A DNA stretch of 64,000 bases, from assembly GCA_019750335.1 (NCBI GenBank), contig JAIEOQ010000004.1, forward strand, positions 310,001 to 374,000, given 5' to 3'. Made by a program: the position numbers and the translations under genes. This stretch comes from Candidatus Obscuribacterales bacterium (GTDB lineage: Bacteria > Cyanobacteriota > Vampirovibrionia > Obscuribacterales > Obscuribacteraceae). Positions 46,049 to 55,627 of this stretch are shown here, in pieces (position 1 is the first letter of the stretch; each line of letters starts with the position of its first letter). The notes below the pieces were generated by a model. The model was not told where the DNA came from. It saw only the letters and a program-made list of their open reading frames with translations, and searched no databases.

Positions 46049-47517
46049 CAGGAAGATCCTTTTTTCCTGCCTGTTTTAAGAACAAAAGTCCAGATACCGA
46101 TAATTACTAAAGCGGTTATCAATCCGCTTAAAAAGACAAAAAACATTTTTACTGGTTGAGCGGCTTGGGGCTCCTCGTCTTTCTCGTGCTGGCTGTGATC
46201 CTCATGTTCTTCACCTTCATGGGCACGAGCAATTCCCGGTTTGAGTAAATTTTGCGCTTGCAGTTGTTGGGCACCGCTAGTGACGATTAGATCACCTGCG
46301 GCGATGCCGTTGGTAATTTCGACATCGTTATTAGTGTGCATGCCGGTTTCAACGAACAGCGGTTCAAAGCCGTTCTCTACTTTCTTATAAACTAAAGTTT
46401 GCTCTTTATTTTTAACAAGAGCTGATTCAGGTAAAACAAAAGTTTCTTTATTGGCTGAGCCGGTGATTATCTGCGCGGTGACGAACATTCCCGGGCGTAA
46501 TATACCTTGAGGGTTCTTCGCTACTATGCGCACATGAAGCGTTTTGGTACCAGTATCAACTAATGAGCCAACCGAAGATATGACGCCTGAAAGAAGGTGT
46601 TTGGATGGTGTGTGTATAACGACGTTTTGCCCTTCTTTGACTTTAGGAATCTGTTCTTGAAAAATATCGACCATCACCCAGATTGGATCTAAATTTACTA
46701 TTGCAAAAACTTTTTTGCTTGGATCAACTCTTTCGCCAAGAGTAATAGAACGAGTAACGATACAGCCATTAACCGGTGCAATAATCGGTAGATCAGCAGT
46801 AACAGCACCGCTCTTAAGTGCTTGATCTACCGTGATTTCAGGCAGTCCCATAATTCGCAATTGACCTTTTGCCGTATCAGTTAATACGTCGCGTTGTTTT
46901 TGCAAAAGTTTGACCTCTTGCTCCAAGCGCTGACGTAAAGCGCTTAATTTGACTGTTGAACCGTCATAAGCATTTTTGGTTTCTTGATAGCTTTTTCGGG
47001 AAGAGATACCTTCTTTTAATAGCTCTTCTTCTCGTTCAAAATTGATTTTAGCCAGCTGTAGCTGGTTGGTTTGCAAAGTAATGTCGCTTTTAAGTTGAGT
47101 TTGTACACGGGCAATTTCAGCGCTAAGTTTGGTGCGTTCGCTTAAAAGCTGAGTTAAATTATTGGCGACTTCGATACTATAGACCAAAGCTAAGGTCTGA
47201 CCTTTTTTAACGGTGTCGCCTTGCTTGACATACACTTCTTTAACTAAGCCGGAGACAGGCGGATTAACGTCAAAAGCTTGTGTTTCGGCAGCTTGCACTT
47301 CACCGGTTGCTTTTAGAGTTTCTTTGAGCATTACTTTGCGAGGCAAGCCAAATTCAAGACCAAGAGCCTTTTGCCCCTGGCTATCGATATTGATTGTTTC
47401 CGGAGTTGAATCTTCTTTAACAGCGAAAGCTTCGTTCTCACCTTCATGAGCGTAAAGCGGTGCTATGCTGAAACTCATAAGAGCTGGAAGAGCTAGGAGT
47501 AGAGCGATTCTTTTCAC
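46048..47517 (-). CDS. CzcB/CusB-type RND membrane fusion protein with C-terminal His/Glu-rich segment and TM
   Basis: VKEVYVKQGDTVKKGQTLALVYS; barrel-sandwich and coiled coil; AHEGEEHEDHSQHEKDEE then FVFLSGLITALVIIGIWTFVL. Confidence 0.92.
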   Translation of the reverse strand: MKRIALLLALPALMSFSIAPLYAHEGENEAFAVKEDSTPETINIDSQGQKALGLEFGLPRKVMLKETLKATGEVQAAETQAFDVNPPVSGLVKEVYVKQGDTVKKGQTLALVYSIEVANNLTQLLSERTKLSAEIARVQTQLKSDITLQTNQLQLAKINFEREEELLKEGISSRKSYQETKNAYDGSTVKLSALRQRLEQEVKLLQKQRDVLTDTAKGQLRIMGLPEITVDQALKSGAVTADLPIIAPVNGCIVTRSITLGERVDPSKKVFAIVNLDPIWVMVDIFQEQIPKVKEGQNVVIHTPSKHLLSGVISSVGSLVDTGTKTLHVRIVAKNPQGILRPGMFVTAQIITGSANKETFVLPESALVKNKEQTLVYKKVENGFEPLFVETGMHTNNDVEITNGIAAGDLIVTSGAQQLQAQNLLKPGIARAHEGEEHEDHSQHEKDEEPQAAQPVKMFFVFLSGLITALVIIGIWTFVLKTGRKKGSS

Positions 47518-47640
47518 AAGACCATTGTTTCATACAATTTTATTCCGCGAACAAATGGTTTTAGTTTTCATTTTCGGCTTGAGGAACCTGATCTTGAAAT
47601 ACTCGTCAAATCATTAGTCCCTATTTGTGGATCAACAATC

Positions 47641-47856
47641 ATGGAATCACTTGGCAGCTTTTATAAACATAAAGTCAGTCTCGCTAATTGGCAGTTAGGC
47701 GTGCTCAAATGGAGTTCAGCCAGTATCGGCATAGCAATAGGCGTGTATTTTACTGACATTCTACGTCCGTATATTTTGCTTTTTGTCGGACTTGGCTTAG
47801 CTTTAGGTATATGGTTAACACCAATATGGTTTAGAGCGATGAAAGAAAGTTCTTAA
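47641..47856 (+). CDS. Small membrane protein (71 aa)
   Basis: Two hydrophobic segments; isolated ORF with no longer competitor. Confidence 0.5.
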   Translation: MESLGSFYKHKVSLANWQLGVLKWSSASIGIAIGVYFTDILRPYILLFVGLGLALGIWLTPIWFRAMKESS

Positions 47857-47910
47857 GCCTGGAACTCTCAGCGTCGACTCCCGTCATCGTTCCGGTAGAC
47901 GGAGAAAACG

Positions 47911-49608
47911 ATGCGTTATCTAGCAGCGGCTTTTGATTATGACGGTACACTTGCCACCCAAGGTCAGGTCGAACATCCGGTAGTAGCTGCTCTTGAAGAG
48001 CTTGTTGCTTCAGGACGAAAGCTTGTAATGGTTACCGGACGTGAGCTTGATGATCTGCTAGCTGTTTTTCCTCAAGCCAAAATATTTGATCGTATAGTCG
48101 CTGAAAATGGCGCTTTGCTCTATCGACCGGCAACCCAAGAAGAGATTATTCTTACTCCTCCGGCTGACTTGGTTTTTGTTGAAGAGTTAAAGCGGCGAGA
48201 TGTTACGCCATTATCGGTCGGTCGTGGCATTGTTGCGACCTGGCATCCAAATGAAACTACGGTATTGCAAACGATCCGTGATCTTGGTTTGGAGCTGCAA
48301 GTAATATTCAACAAAGGAGCAGTAATGGTCCTGCCTTCAGGGGTGAATAAAGGTACCGGCTTAAAAGCAGCTCTTGATGAACTAGGATTGTCACCCCACA
48401 ACGTAGTCGGTGTTGGTGATGCGGAAAACGATCATGCTTTCTTGTCTATGTGCGAAGTCTCGGTTGCTGTGCAAAACGCTTTGCCGGCAATTAAAGAACG
48501 GGTTGATATGGTAACCCAGAGAGAGCGCGGTAGCGGTATCGTCGAGCTTGTACGTGAGCTGCTTGCCAATGATCTGGTTAATCTTAAACCGTCAAGACAT
48601 CGTTTGGAGCTTGGTACCGATGAAGAAGGTAAAACCGTGCTTTGTGAGCCCTATGGTACCGGCGTTTTAATTGCCGGTACTTCCGGCGGCGGTAAAACTC
48701 AAACAACAATGGGCTTTCTTGATAAATTATCGGCAGCAGGTTATCAATTCTGTATTGTTGATCCGGAAGGTGATTATGATTGCTATGACGGAGCGGTTGT
48801 GCTTGGCGATCCGCAAAGAGTGCCAAGTATAGAAGAAGTTTTGCAGTTATTACGTAAGCCTGGCGAGAACGCGGCAATCAATTTACTTGGTGTGCCATTG
48901 GCCGATCGTCCGGCATTTTTTGCTACTTTAATTCCTCGCTTACAAGAGCTGCGTGCGGCAACCGGACGCCCGCACTGGATAGTGATTGACGAAGCTCACC
49001 ATTTACTGCCTTCCAAATGGGCGCCGATACCGCAACTTTTACCTAAACAAATCGGCGGCATGTTATTGATCACTGTTCATCCGGATAAAGTTTCGCAGCC
49101 GATTCTGGAGGCTCTTGATGTGGTAATCGGCATTGGTCAGGATCCGGGCGACATTATAGAAAACTTCGCTCGTCAAGTTGACAAAGCATTGCCAAAAGTC
49201 AGCCATGAGCCTTTGGAAGCTGGCAGAGCACAGGTCTGGTTCGTCGATAAAGATAAAGAATCAAAAACTGTCGATATGTCTGTCTCCAAGCGAGATCGCC
49301 GCCGTCATAAGAAAAAATATGCTGAAGGCGAGTTGCCTGCTCATCGCAGTTTCTTTTTTACAGGTCCGGAAGAAAAGCTCAATTTACGCGCTCAGAATCT
49401 AATGCTTTTTTGTCAACTAGCCGAAGGTATTGATGACGGTACATGGTCGTATCATTTGAAAAAACATGATTATTCTTCTTGGTTCAAAGAGATGATCAAA
49501 GATGATGAGCTTTCGCAAATTGCTTATGAAGCTGAAAGTGAGAGGCTGACTCCTAAAGAAAGCCGAACTAAAATTATCGAAGCGGTAAATCAACGCTATA
49601 CGGCTTAA
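47911..49608 (+). CDS. HAD-IIB hydrolase fused to HerA/DUF87-like P-loop ATPase
   Basis: HAD motif I AFDYDGTLA, motif IV GVGDAENDHAFL; Walker A IAGTSGGGKTQ, Walker B HWIVIDEAHHLL. Confidence 0.88.
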   Translation: MRYLAAAFDYDGTLATQGQVEHPVVAALEELVASGRKLVMVTGRELDDLLAVFPQAKIFDRIVAENGALLYRPATQEEIILTPPADLVFVEELKRRDVTPLSVGRGIVATWHPNETTVLQTIRDLGLELQVIFNKGAVMVLPSGVNKGTGLKAALDELGLSPHNVVGVGDAENDHAFLSMCEVSVAVQNALPAIKERVDMVTQRERGSGIVELVRELLANDLVNLKPSRHRLELGTDEEGKTVLCEPYGTGVLIAGTSGGGKTQTTMGFLDKLSAAGYQFCIVDPEGDYDCYDGAVVLGDPQRVPSIEEVLQLLRKPGENAAINLLGVPLADRPAFFATLIPRLQELRAATGRPHWIVIDEAHHLLPSKWAPIPQLLPKQIGGMLLITVHPDKVSQPILEALDVVIGIGQDPGDIIENFARQVDKALPKVSHEPLEAGRAQVWFVDKDKESKTVDMSVSKRDRRRHKKKYAEGELPAHRSFFFTGPEEKLNLRAQNLMLFCQLAEGIDDGTWSYHLKKHDYSSWFKEMIKDDELSQIAYEAESERLTPKESRTKIIEAVNQRYTA

Positions 49609-49716
49609 GAATAAATGACTTAGCTCATGCTTGCTTATGACCTTTGCTGGATTTGATTGTTTGTTTTTTGCAAGTAAGATGCATTTGAAATAGATTGCTG
49701 AGGAGTGCTTAGAATT

Positions 49717-51921
49717 ATGGTCTCCGCTTATATTTTTGCGCGCTTATTTTTGTTTGTCTTACTAACGTTTATTTTTATTCCAACCAGCTTCGCTCATAAC
49801 AGCCTTAAATTCGCCGGCTCTGGTTCGGGTTCAATTTCGGTTAATGGTGCTGACGGGCATAAAATCGGGCAATGTGCGCTTAAAAATACTTGCGTAGAAG
49901 CTGATGTTTCTATGTATATGGCAAAAGTGACGGTAAAACAAACATTCCATAATCCGTACAATCATAAAATAGAAGCTGTATATACTTTCCCGCTTCCTGA
50001 GCATGCGGCGGTGGATAATATGCGCATGACCATTGGTGACCGCACCATTTACGGTACTATTAAAACAAAAGTAAAAGCGCAAAAGATTTATAGTCAAGCA
50101 AAAAAGAGAGGCTATGTATCAGCTTTGCTTGAGCAAGAACGTCCGAATATTTTTAGACAAAATGTAGCTAACATCGAACCAGGCAAAGAGATTACAGTCA
50201 CTTTGCAGTACAGCGATCTCCTGCCATATGAAGGTGGACGATACACTTTTGCTTTTCCCCTTGTAGTCGGTCCGCGTTTTCAGCCTGAGGGCAGTTCATT
50301 TACTAATATCACTTACGGTGCTAGTAATTTAACTGCCGGACATCAAGTTTCAATCAAGGTTAATCTGCATTCCAGCTTGCCGATAAGTGATATACAGGCT
50401 GTTACGCATACTATTGATACTAATCAAATAAATCCAGGCGAAGCGATCATCAGCCTTGCTCGTGGTACGACAATTCCGAATAAAGATTTTGTGCTCAGTT
50501 GGCAGATTGCCGGTGAAAGTATAAAAAGCAGCTATCTTGCTCATCGTACTGGAAAATCAGGCTATCTAAATTTGATGCTGATGCCACCGAAGCGTTTGCG
50601 TAATGAAGATGCCGCTCCGAAAGAGATGATTTTTTTGATCGATCGTTCCGGTTCACAGTCGGGCGCTCCTTTAGCTAAAGCCAAAGAAACGCTGCATTAC
50701 ATTCTTGATCATATGAATCCTCAAGATACGATTCAAATTATTGCTTTTGGCGATCAGGTTGAGTCAGCTTTTGACAAACCTCAAGCAGCAAATCTTTTTA
50801 CTAAAATTAAAGCCGGAAGCTATATCGATAAGCTTGAAGGTAACGGCGGTACTTGGATGGGACCGGCGGTGGAAAAGGTCTGTTCAGTACCTGCGGATCA
50901 AAACCGAATTCGTATCGTTACTTTTATGACTGACGGTTATGTCGGCAACGATTTTGAAATTCTCGGTCTAATTCGTAAACTAAGAGCTCAATCACGCTGG
51001 TTTTCTTTCGGCACTGGAGCCAGTGTAAATCGATTTTTAATTGACGCTATTGCTCGTGAAGGCGGCGGTGAAGCCGATTACATATTGCTTGAAACCCCGG
51101 GAGATGTGATTGCAAAAAGATTTTATGAGCGAATCTCAACACCTGTTCTAACAAATGTATCTCTGGAATTCTCCGGAATTGAAGTAAAAGATCTTTTTCC
51201 GCGAGCCGTAAGCGATGTCTGGTCCGAGCGCCCGCTTTATTTCAAAGGGCGTTATACAAAAGCCGGGCAAGGTTTTGCCAAACTAAAAGGCTTTTTGAAA
51301 GGTAAACCCTATGAAGAGCTTTTGCCTGTTGTGCTACCTGAATATGAACCGGCTAACGCTGAGCTGCCTCAGGTTTGGGCCCGAGCTGCAGTAGAAGAAC
51401 TGACTGCTTTGGATTATTTCGGTATGCAAAACACAGAGCCGCGAGCCGAAGTAAAACAAGAAATTATTCGCTTATCTTTGACCCATCACATACTCTCCCA
51501 ATTTACTTCTTTTGTTGCCGTGGACGAAAGTGTTTTAACTCAATTGGGTGAACCAATTAAAGAAACGGTGCCAATTGAAATGCCCGAAGGTGTTTCTTAC
51601 GAACAAATTTTTGGCTCTGCGCAAAAGGCTAATTGGTCTTCAACAATTCCGCCGTCCTCGGTGAATTCCTCGCCCAGGGAGATTGAATGCAGCGGGGATG
51701 ATTTTGGTAGTTACCAGTCAGCGCCGCTTTTGCAAGGAGCGGTTAACGGTGTTATTGGACCGGCTTCAAGCGTAGTTTTGGGTGTTAATACTGCCGGAAC
51801 TGTAAAGGTGCGAAACACCTCAAATATCAGAACCTGGCTGCTGTGGTCTTTTTTGCTTTTGCTGATAATAACCTTTTATCTATTCTCTGGTGGCAAGAGG
51901 CTGTCCACTGCCCAAAAATGA
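49717..51921 (+). CDS. VIT + vWA domain protein with C-terminal TM anchor
   Basis: VIT-like MYMAKVTVKQTFHNPYNHKIEAVYTFPLPEHAAVDNMRM; vWA MIFLIDRSGSQSG; C-terminal WLLWSFLLLLIITFYLFSGGKR. Confidence 0.88.
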   Translation: MVSAYIFARLFLFVLLTFIFIPTSFAHNSLKFAGSGSGSISVNGADGHKIGQCALKNTCVEADVSMYMAKVTVKQTFHNPYNHKIEAVYTFPLPEHAAVDNMRMTIGDRTIYGTIKTKVKAQKIYSQAKKRGYVSALLEQERPNIFRQNVANIEPGKEITVTLQYSDLLPYEGGRYTFAFPLVVGPRFQPEGSSFTNITYGASNLTAGHQVSIKVNLHSSLPISDIQAVTHTIDTNQINPGEAIISLARGTTIPNKDFVLSWQIAGESIKSSYLAHRTGKSGYLNLMLMPPKRLRNEDAAPKEMIFLIDRSGSQSGAPLAKAKETLHYILDHMNPQDTIQIIAFGDQVESAFDKPQAANLFTKIKAGSYIDKLEGNGGTWMGPAVEKVCSVPADQNRIRIVTFMTDGYVGNDFEILGLIRKLRAQSRWFSFGTGASVNRFLIDAIAREGGGEADYILLETPGDVIAKRFYERISTPVLTNVSLEFSGIEVKDLFPRAVSDVWSERPLYFKGRYTKAGQGFAKLKGFLKGKPYEELLPVVLPEYEPANAELPQVWARAAVEELTALDYFGMQNTEPRAEVKQEIIRLSLTHHILSQFTSFVAVDESVLTQLGEPIKETVPIEMPEGVSYEQIFGSAQKANWSSTIPPSSVNSSPREIECSGDDFGSYQSAPLLQGAVNGVIGPASSVVLGVNTAGTVKVRNTSNIRTWLLWSFLLLLIITFYLFSGGKRLSTAQK

Positions 51922-52074
51922 ATCGTTTGCCCTTAAATCCTCGGGCTGTTGTATCGGCAAAATTTCCCCAAAATTGCCACAAATGATTGCTATATTCCAG
52001 CATGGGGAAAAGCAATTTACTAAATAAATGACGGTACCCCGCATTACCGCAACCTTTTAGGGTCAAATCTTTAT

Positions 52075-54441
52075 ATGGCACCGCTTAAAGAAGTCGACAC
52101 ATCTTCGCCACCGCCTGCTGCAACAACCGGAAGCGATATTTCATCTCCCGGCAGTGATCGTATAGATACCAGATCCGAGCGCTCGAACGATCCTCCAGTT
52201 GATCGTGTCGGTTTGCTTCAAGGAGCCGAAAACCTACCGCCAGGCGCTGATACAAGCCAGGGTTATGTTCCGGAGGTGAACATAGTTAACGGCAAAGATA
52301 GCACCGGCGATCCGGCATTAGCTGAAGCTACTGCTAATAAAGCTTTAGGCTTAATCGATAAACAGGCTGACGTTTATTATAAAAGAACTGATAAGCAGTA
52401 TGACCGCACCCCCGGTCATCATGAAAATACGGCTGATGGTTCTTCTTATGATATGGATCGTTTCGGACGATTGTCGACTTTTCATACAGGCAAAACAACT
52501 GATTACCCGGATGGCATTACTTATAGCAATATGAAGTATGACCGCCGCGGCGAACTTCTTTCTTATCAAAACACCGCCGGTCATACATTTACACGTTTAA
52601 CCCAGGCAGACAGAGAAGGATTCTCAACTTGGACCTGCCATGATAAACATGGGCGTCCAGCTACATATGCCGGCTCAGACAGTCATGTCTGGCGCGGTAA
52701 CATATCGATTACACCTGATGAAGGATTTCACAGTCATGTAGCTAGCGGTAAAAACAGTGGTGCTGTTTATAGCCGCAGTGCCGACGGTACTTTTACTCAA
52801 AGCACGGCGATTCGTGAAAATGGTGAATTCGTCGGGATTGACTCATTAGTACGTATGCCCGATGGCAGTGAAGTTACTGCCAAGTCGATGTTTAATAATG
52901 GCAAGCTTGACCATGACAAAAATCTTTCTATAGCAAGCGCTGACGGTAAAACTAAGTCTGAGCTAAAAGCTCCGGAAAACCAGAAGCCGGTGGCTGTTGC
53001 TGAAACTCAAGAGACTGCCAAATCTCCTCAGACCGATGCGACGGTTAAAATACCTGAGCCGGCTAAAACTCAAGAAGTAGCCAAAGCCCCGGATAAACCG
53101 GCTATGACTTCGGCAGAAGCAGCTAAAGCTGCCGATACGGCAATTAAAGCGATGGATTCTATTCCAGCTTTAATCGATCGCGTCGGAGCTGTATTTGATA
53201 AAGCCGAAATACTCAATGGAGCCACTATAACCTCGCGTTCCGACGGCCGGCATAACTTGAAGCTTAGTTTACAGCGTGGAATGACCTTACCTTCCACTAA
53301 AGAGAATATGGGACCGACACGCATCGCCCCTGAAGTTAACCTTACTATCGGTCAAAATCAAAATCGACGTAATAATGCCAGAAATATGGGCGAAAATGAT
53401 ACTTTGAGCGTCGACATTAATAGTGGTGTGAGAAGTACTGCCTATGGACCGCTTGGTGGCGGGCACCCAGCGTGGGCCACAGGAATACATATCGGTCGTG
53501 AACGAGACGGCGATCCTTATATGCGTACTGAAGGTAGCGGTCAAGGTCCGCTTGGTCGAGTACGCTCACGCAGTGAGAAACAATCGGGTGCTGACCTGGC
53601 AAACAGCGGCCCCCTTGGTCAAGCAATCAGCGAAAATCCACAAATTCTGGATAGTATACAAACCGGACTGGATGCTTTTAAGAATAGCGGCATCACCGGC
53701 TTCGATATGAAAAAGAACGATCGTCAGATGAACTTTTCGCTGGCAATGCGTTCTGAAACCGACATTCCAATCAATCAAACAATTGGTGCACCCGGTGCTG
53801 GAATAAGTGTTGAATCGCTGCATTTGAATAAAACACTTGGTGGCAGTGTGATTCGGACTGACGATTCAGTGACTGTGCAGTTTGACGAGAGCCGACAAGA
53901 TTCGCCATTCTTGCGAGTCAATGCTGCCGGCAGCGATCTGCAATTGAAGCCGACTAAAATGACGATTAAGGATGCTCAAGGCAGTCCGGAAATCGCTCTA
54001 TCGGTGAAAAATCCTTTCAACGAAAGTGAAATCATGGATTTTGGTTTGAAAAAAACCGGTGACGGTAAATATGATCTTTCCTATGATGGCAAAACTGAAA
54101 AGAGCATACCGATCAATCAAGAGATTCAATACGGGATTGCTAAGCTAAACGTTGATTCAGTAAAAATAGCTCCGAATGCGAAAATGACTGTTGAAAGAGA
54201 TGCAAACGGACAACCAGCGATTAGTAATATCGAAGGACTTACCATAAATAACAAGCTTGCCAGTTTTGGCAAGGAAGTAAACATGGCTCTTTCTCCACGC
54301 AAGATTACCTTTGAGAATAAAGACGGCGTACAAATGGTAAATCCGTCCAATCTAAATGCGGAGCCGATGGTCTTCTCCATACCGGCATCACAAATTATTG
54401 GTGATAAACCAAGCGCCTTAGCTAAGCCGAAAAGTCCTTAG
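52075..54441 (+). CDS. Large hypothetical protein with YD-repeat-like N-terminal patches
   Basis: 788-aa uninterrupted ORF; YDMDRFGRLSTF..., YPDGITYSNMKYDRRGELLSYQNTAGH; central Lys/Ala/Pro-rich linker. Confidence 0.7.
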   Translation: MAPLKEVDTSSPPPAATTGSDISSPGSDRIDTRSERSNDPPVDRVGLLQGAENLPPGADTSQGYVPEVNIVNGKDSTGDPALAEATANKALGLIDKQADVYYKRTDKQYDRTPGHHENTADGSSYDMDRFGRLSTFHTGKTTDYPDGITYSNMKYDRRGELLSYQNTAGHTFTRLTQADREGFSTWTCHDKHGRPATYAGSDSHVWRGNISITPDEGFHSHVASGKNSGAVYSRSADGTFTQSTAIRENGEFVGIDSLVRMPDGSEVTAKSMFNNGKLDHDKNLSIASADGKTKSELKAPENQKPVAVAETQETAKSPQTDATVKIPEPAKTQEVAKAPDKPAMTSAEAAKAADTAIKAMDSIPALIDRVGAVFDKAEILNGATITSRSDGRHNLKLSLQRGMTLPSTKENMGPTRIAPEVNLTIGQNQNRRNNARNMGENDTLSVDINSGVRSTAYGPLGGGHPAWATGIHIGRERDGDPYMRTEGSGQGPLGRVRSRSEKQSGADLANSGPLGQAISENPQILDSIQTGLDAFKNSGITGFDMKKNDRQMNFSLAMRSETDIPINQTIGAPGAGISVESLHLNKTLGGSVIRTDDSVTVQFDESRQDSPFLRVNAAGSDLQLKPTKMTIKDAQGSPEIALSVKNPFNESEIMDFGLKKTGDGKYDLSYDGKTEKSIPINQEIQYGIAKLNVDSVKIAPNAKMTVERDANGQPAISNIEGLTINNKLASFGKEVNMALSPRKITFENKDGVQMVNPSNLNAEPMVFSIPASQIIGDKPSALAKPKSP

Positions 54442-55517
54442 GCAGTAACTAAGTCTTTGACAGCAACACCACGCTCAGCTAGATCGTCGATGATGATCTT
54501 TGCTAGCTTCGGATCTTTGCCGATAGCCTCAGGCAGATGTACACCAGGGGTTGTGAACTGCTTTTTGGCTAGCATCATGGCAGTTGCTGCTGTAGTGAAG
54601 CCTGTTGTGCGGCTCATTGCCGAGTTGTTTTTTGTACGGCGGTCTATTAAACGCCAAGCGCGTTTTTTATTGCCCCGAGTAGCTTCAACTACCATCAAAA
54701 GCACGTCCGGATATTTTTCAGCCGGATAACGTGTGCCGATTGTAGCGCCGACACCCTGGAAAGCTTCGCCTTCCAACAAGCCCATTTCGTACAGATCGCG
54801 CATGGCGTCTAGGTGACCGGGCCAGCGTAAAGTAAGTTCGGCCATATCGGGCACATCAGGGAAGCTTGGCAGAAGCGAGCGTAAACCGTCGCTGATGAAA
54901 GCATCGAGATTGCCTAGTTCGCTGTCTTTAAATGTTTCGGCTGGCACCGTCATTGGTGCCGGATCGATATCTTTGCCGCCCTTTCTGGCGCGAGCCGGGC
55001 GTACATATTCAGAGAGTAGATCGTGTGGGTTGAAATAAACAGCATGTTTGAATACAGCTGGTGGATTCTCCGGCATGCCGCCGACAAGAATGCGTGCTGA
55101 ATCAAGACCGCCAAGCTCAGTGTGAGCAAGACCGACGAGCATGTGGCTCAGTCCGGGAGCAACACCGCAATCGACTACGCAGCAGGCACCGCTTTTTTTA
55201 GCTTGTGCGTCTAAGTCAACCGGCGGATCGGGAGTAAAACAAACATCAGCTACCGGAATGCCGGCAGCAATAAGATTAGCTAGTGCAGCATGTGAAATGC
55301 GGCTTGGTACAGCTAATACGGCAGCATCAGCACCTTTAACTAGTGTGGCAGCTTGTGTAGCGTCAAGTACATCGCCTTGAATAAAAGTAGCACCAACAGG
55401 CACTTGAGCCGGCTTGCGGACGTCGACGATGGTTACTTCCGGTTTTTCCGGTCTGGCAAGCAAATTCTCAGCAATGACTAATCCTTGCATGCCGCCGCCC
55501 ACTACAACAATTCGCAT
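54438..55517 (-). CDS. Saccharopine dehydrogenase-like NAD(P)-binding protein
   Basis: MRIVVVGGGMQGLVIAENLLARPEKPEVTIVDVR; PSRISHAALANLIAAGIPVADVCF; VVDCGVAPGLSHML. Confidence 0.88.
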   Translation of the reverse strand: MRIVVVGGGMQGLVIAENLLARPEKPEVTIVDVRKPAQVPVGATFIQGDVLDATQAATLVKGADAAVLAVPSRISHAALANLIAAGIPVADVCFTPDPPVDLDAQAKKSGACCVVDCGVAPGLSHMLVGLAHTELGGLDSARILVGGMPENPPAVFKHAVYFNPHDLLSEYVRPARARKGGKDIDPAPMTVPAETFKDSELGNLDAFISDGLRSLLPSFPDVPDMAELTLRWPGHLDAMRDLYEMGLLEGEAFQGVGATIGTRYPAEKYPDVLLMVVEATRGNKKRAWRLIDRRTKNNSAMSRTTGFTTAATAMMLAKKQFTTPGVHLPEAIGKDPKLAKIIIDDLAERGVAVKDLVTA

Positions 55518-55627
55518 GAAAATGCCCTCACTTTTGGTGATTACCATGACAAGAAGACCATAGTTTATATGCTAAAGCAGTATTGAATATCAGCCGAACC
55601 CTATTTATTTAGGTTTGCTATATAGGC

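Noticed and set aside
47521-47640. Intergenic gap checked for RNA gene or riboswitch
   Set aside because: No convincing stem-loop, tRNA-like or conserved motif by eye.
51922-52074. Intergenic gap before the 788-aa gene checked for promoter/riboswitch
   Set aside because: No well-spaced -35/-10 pair or strong structure visible; insufficient to annotate.
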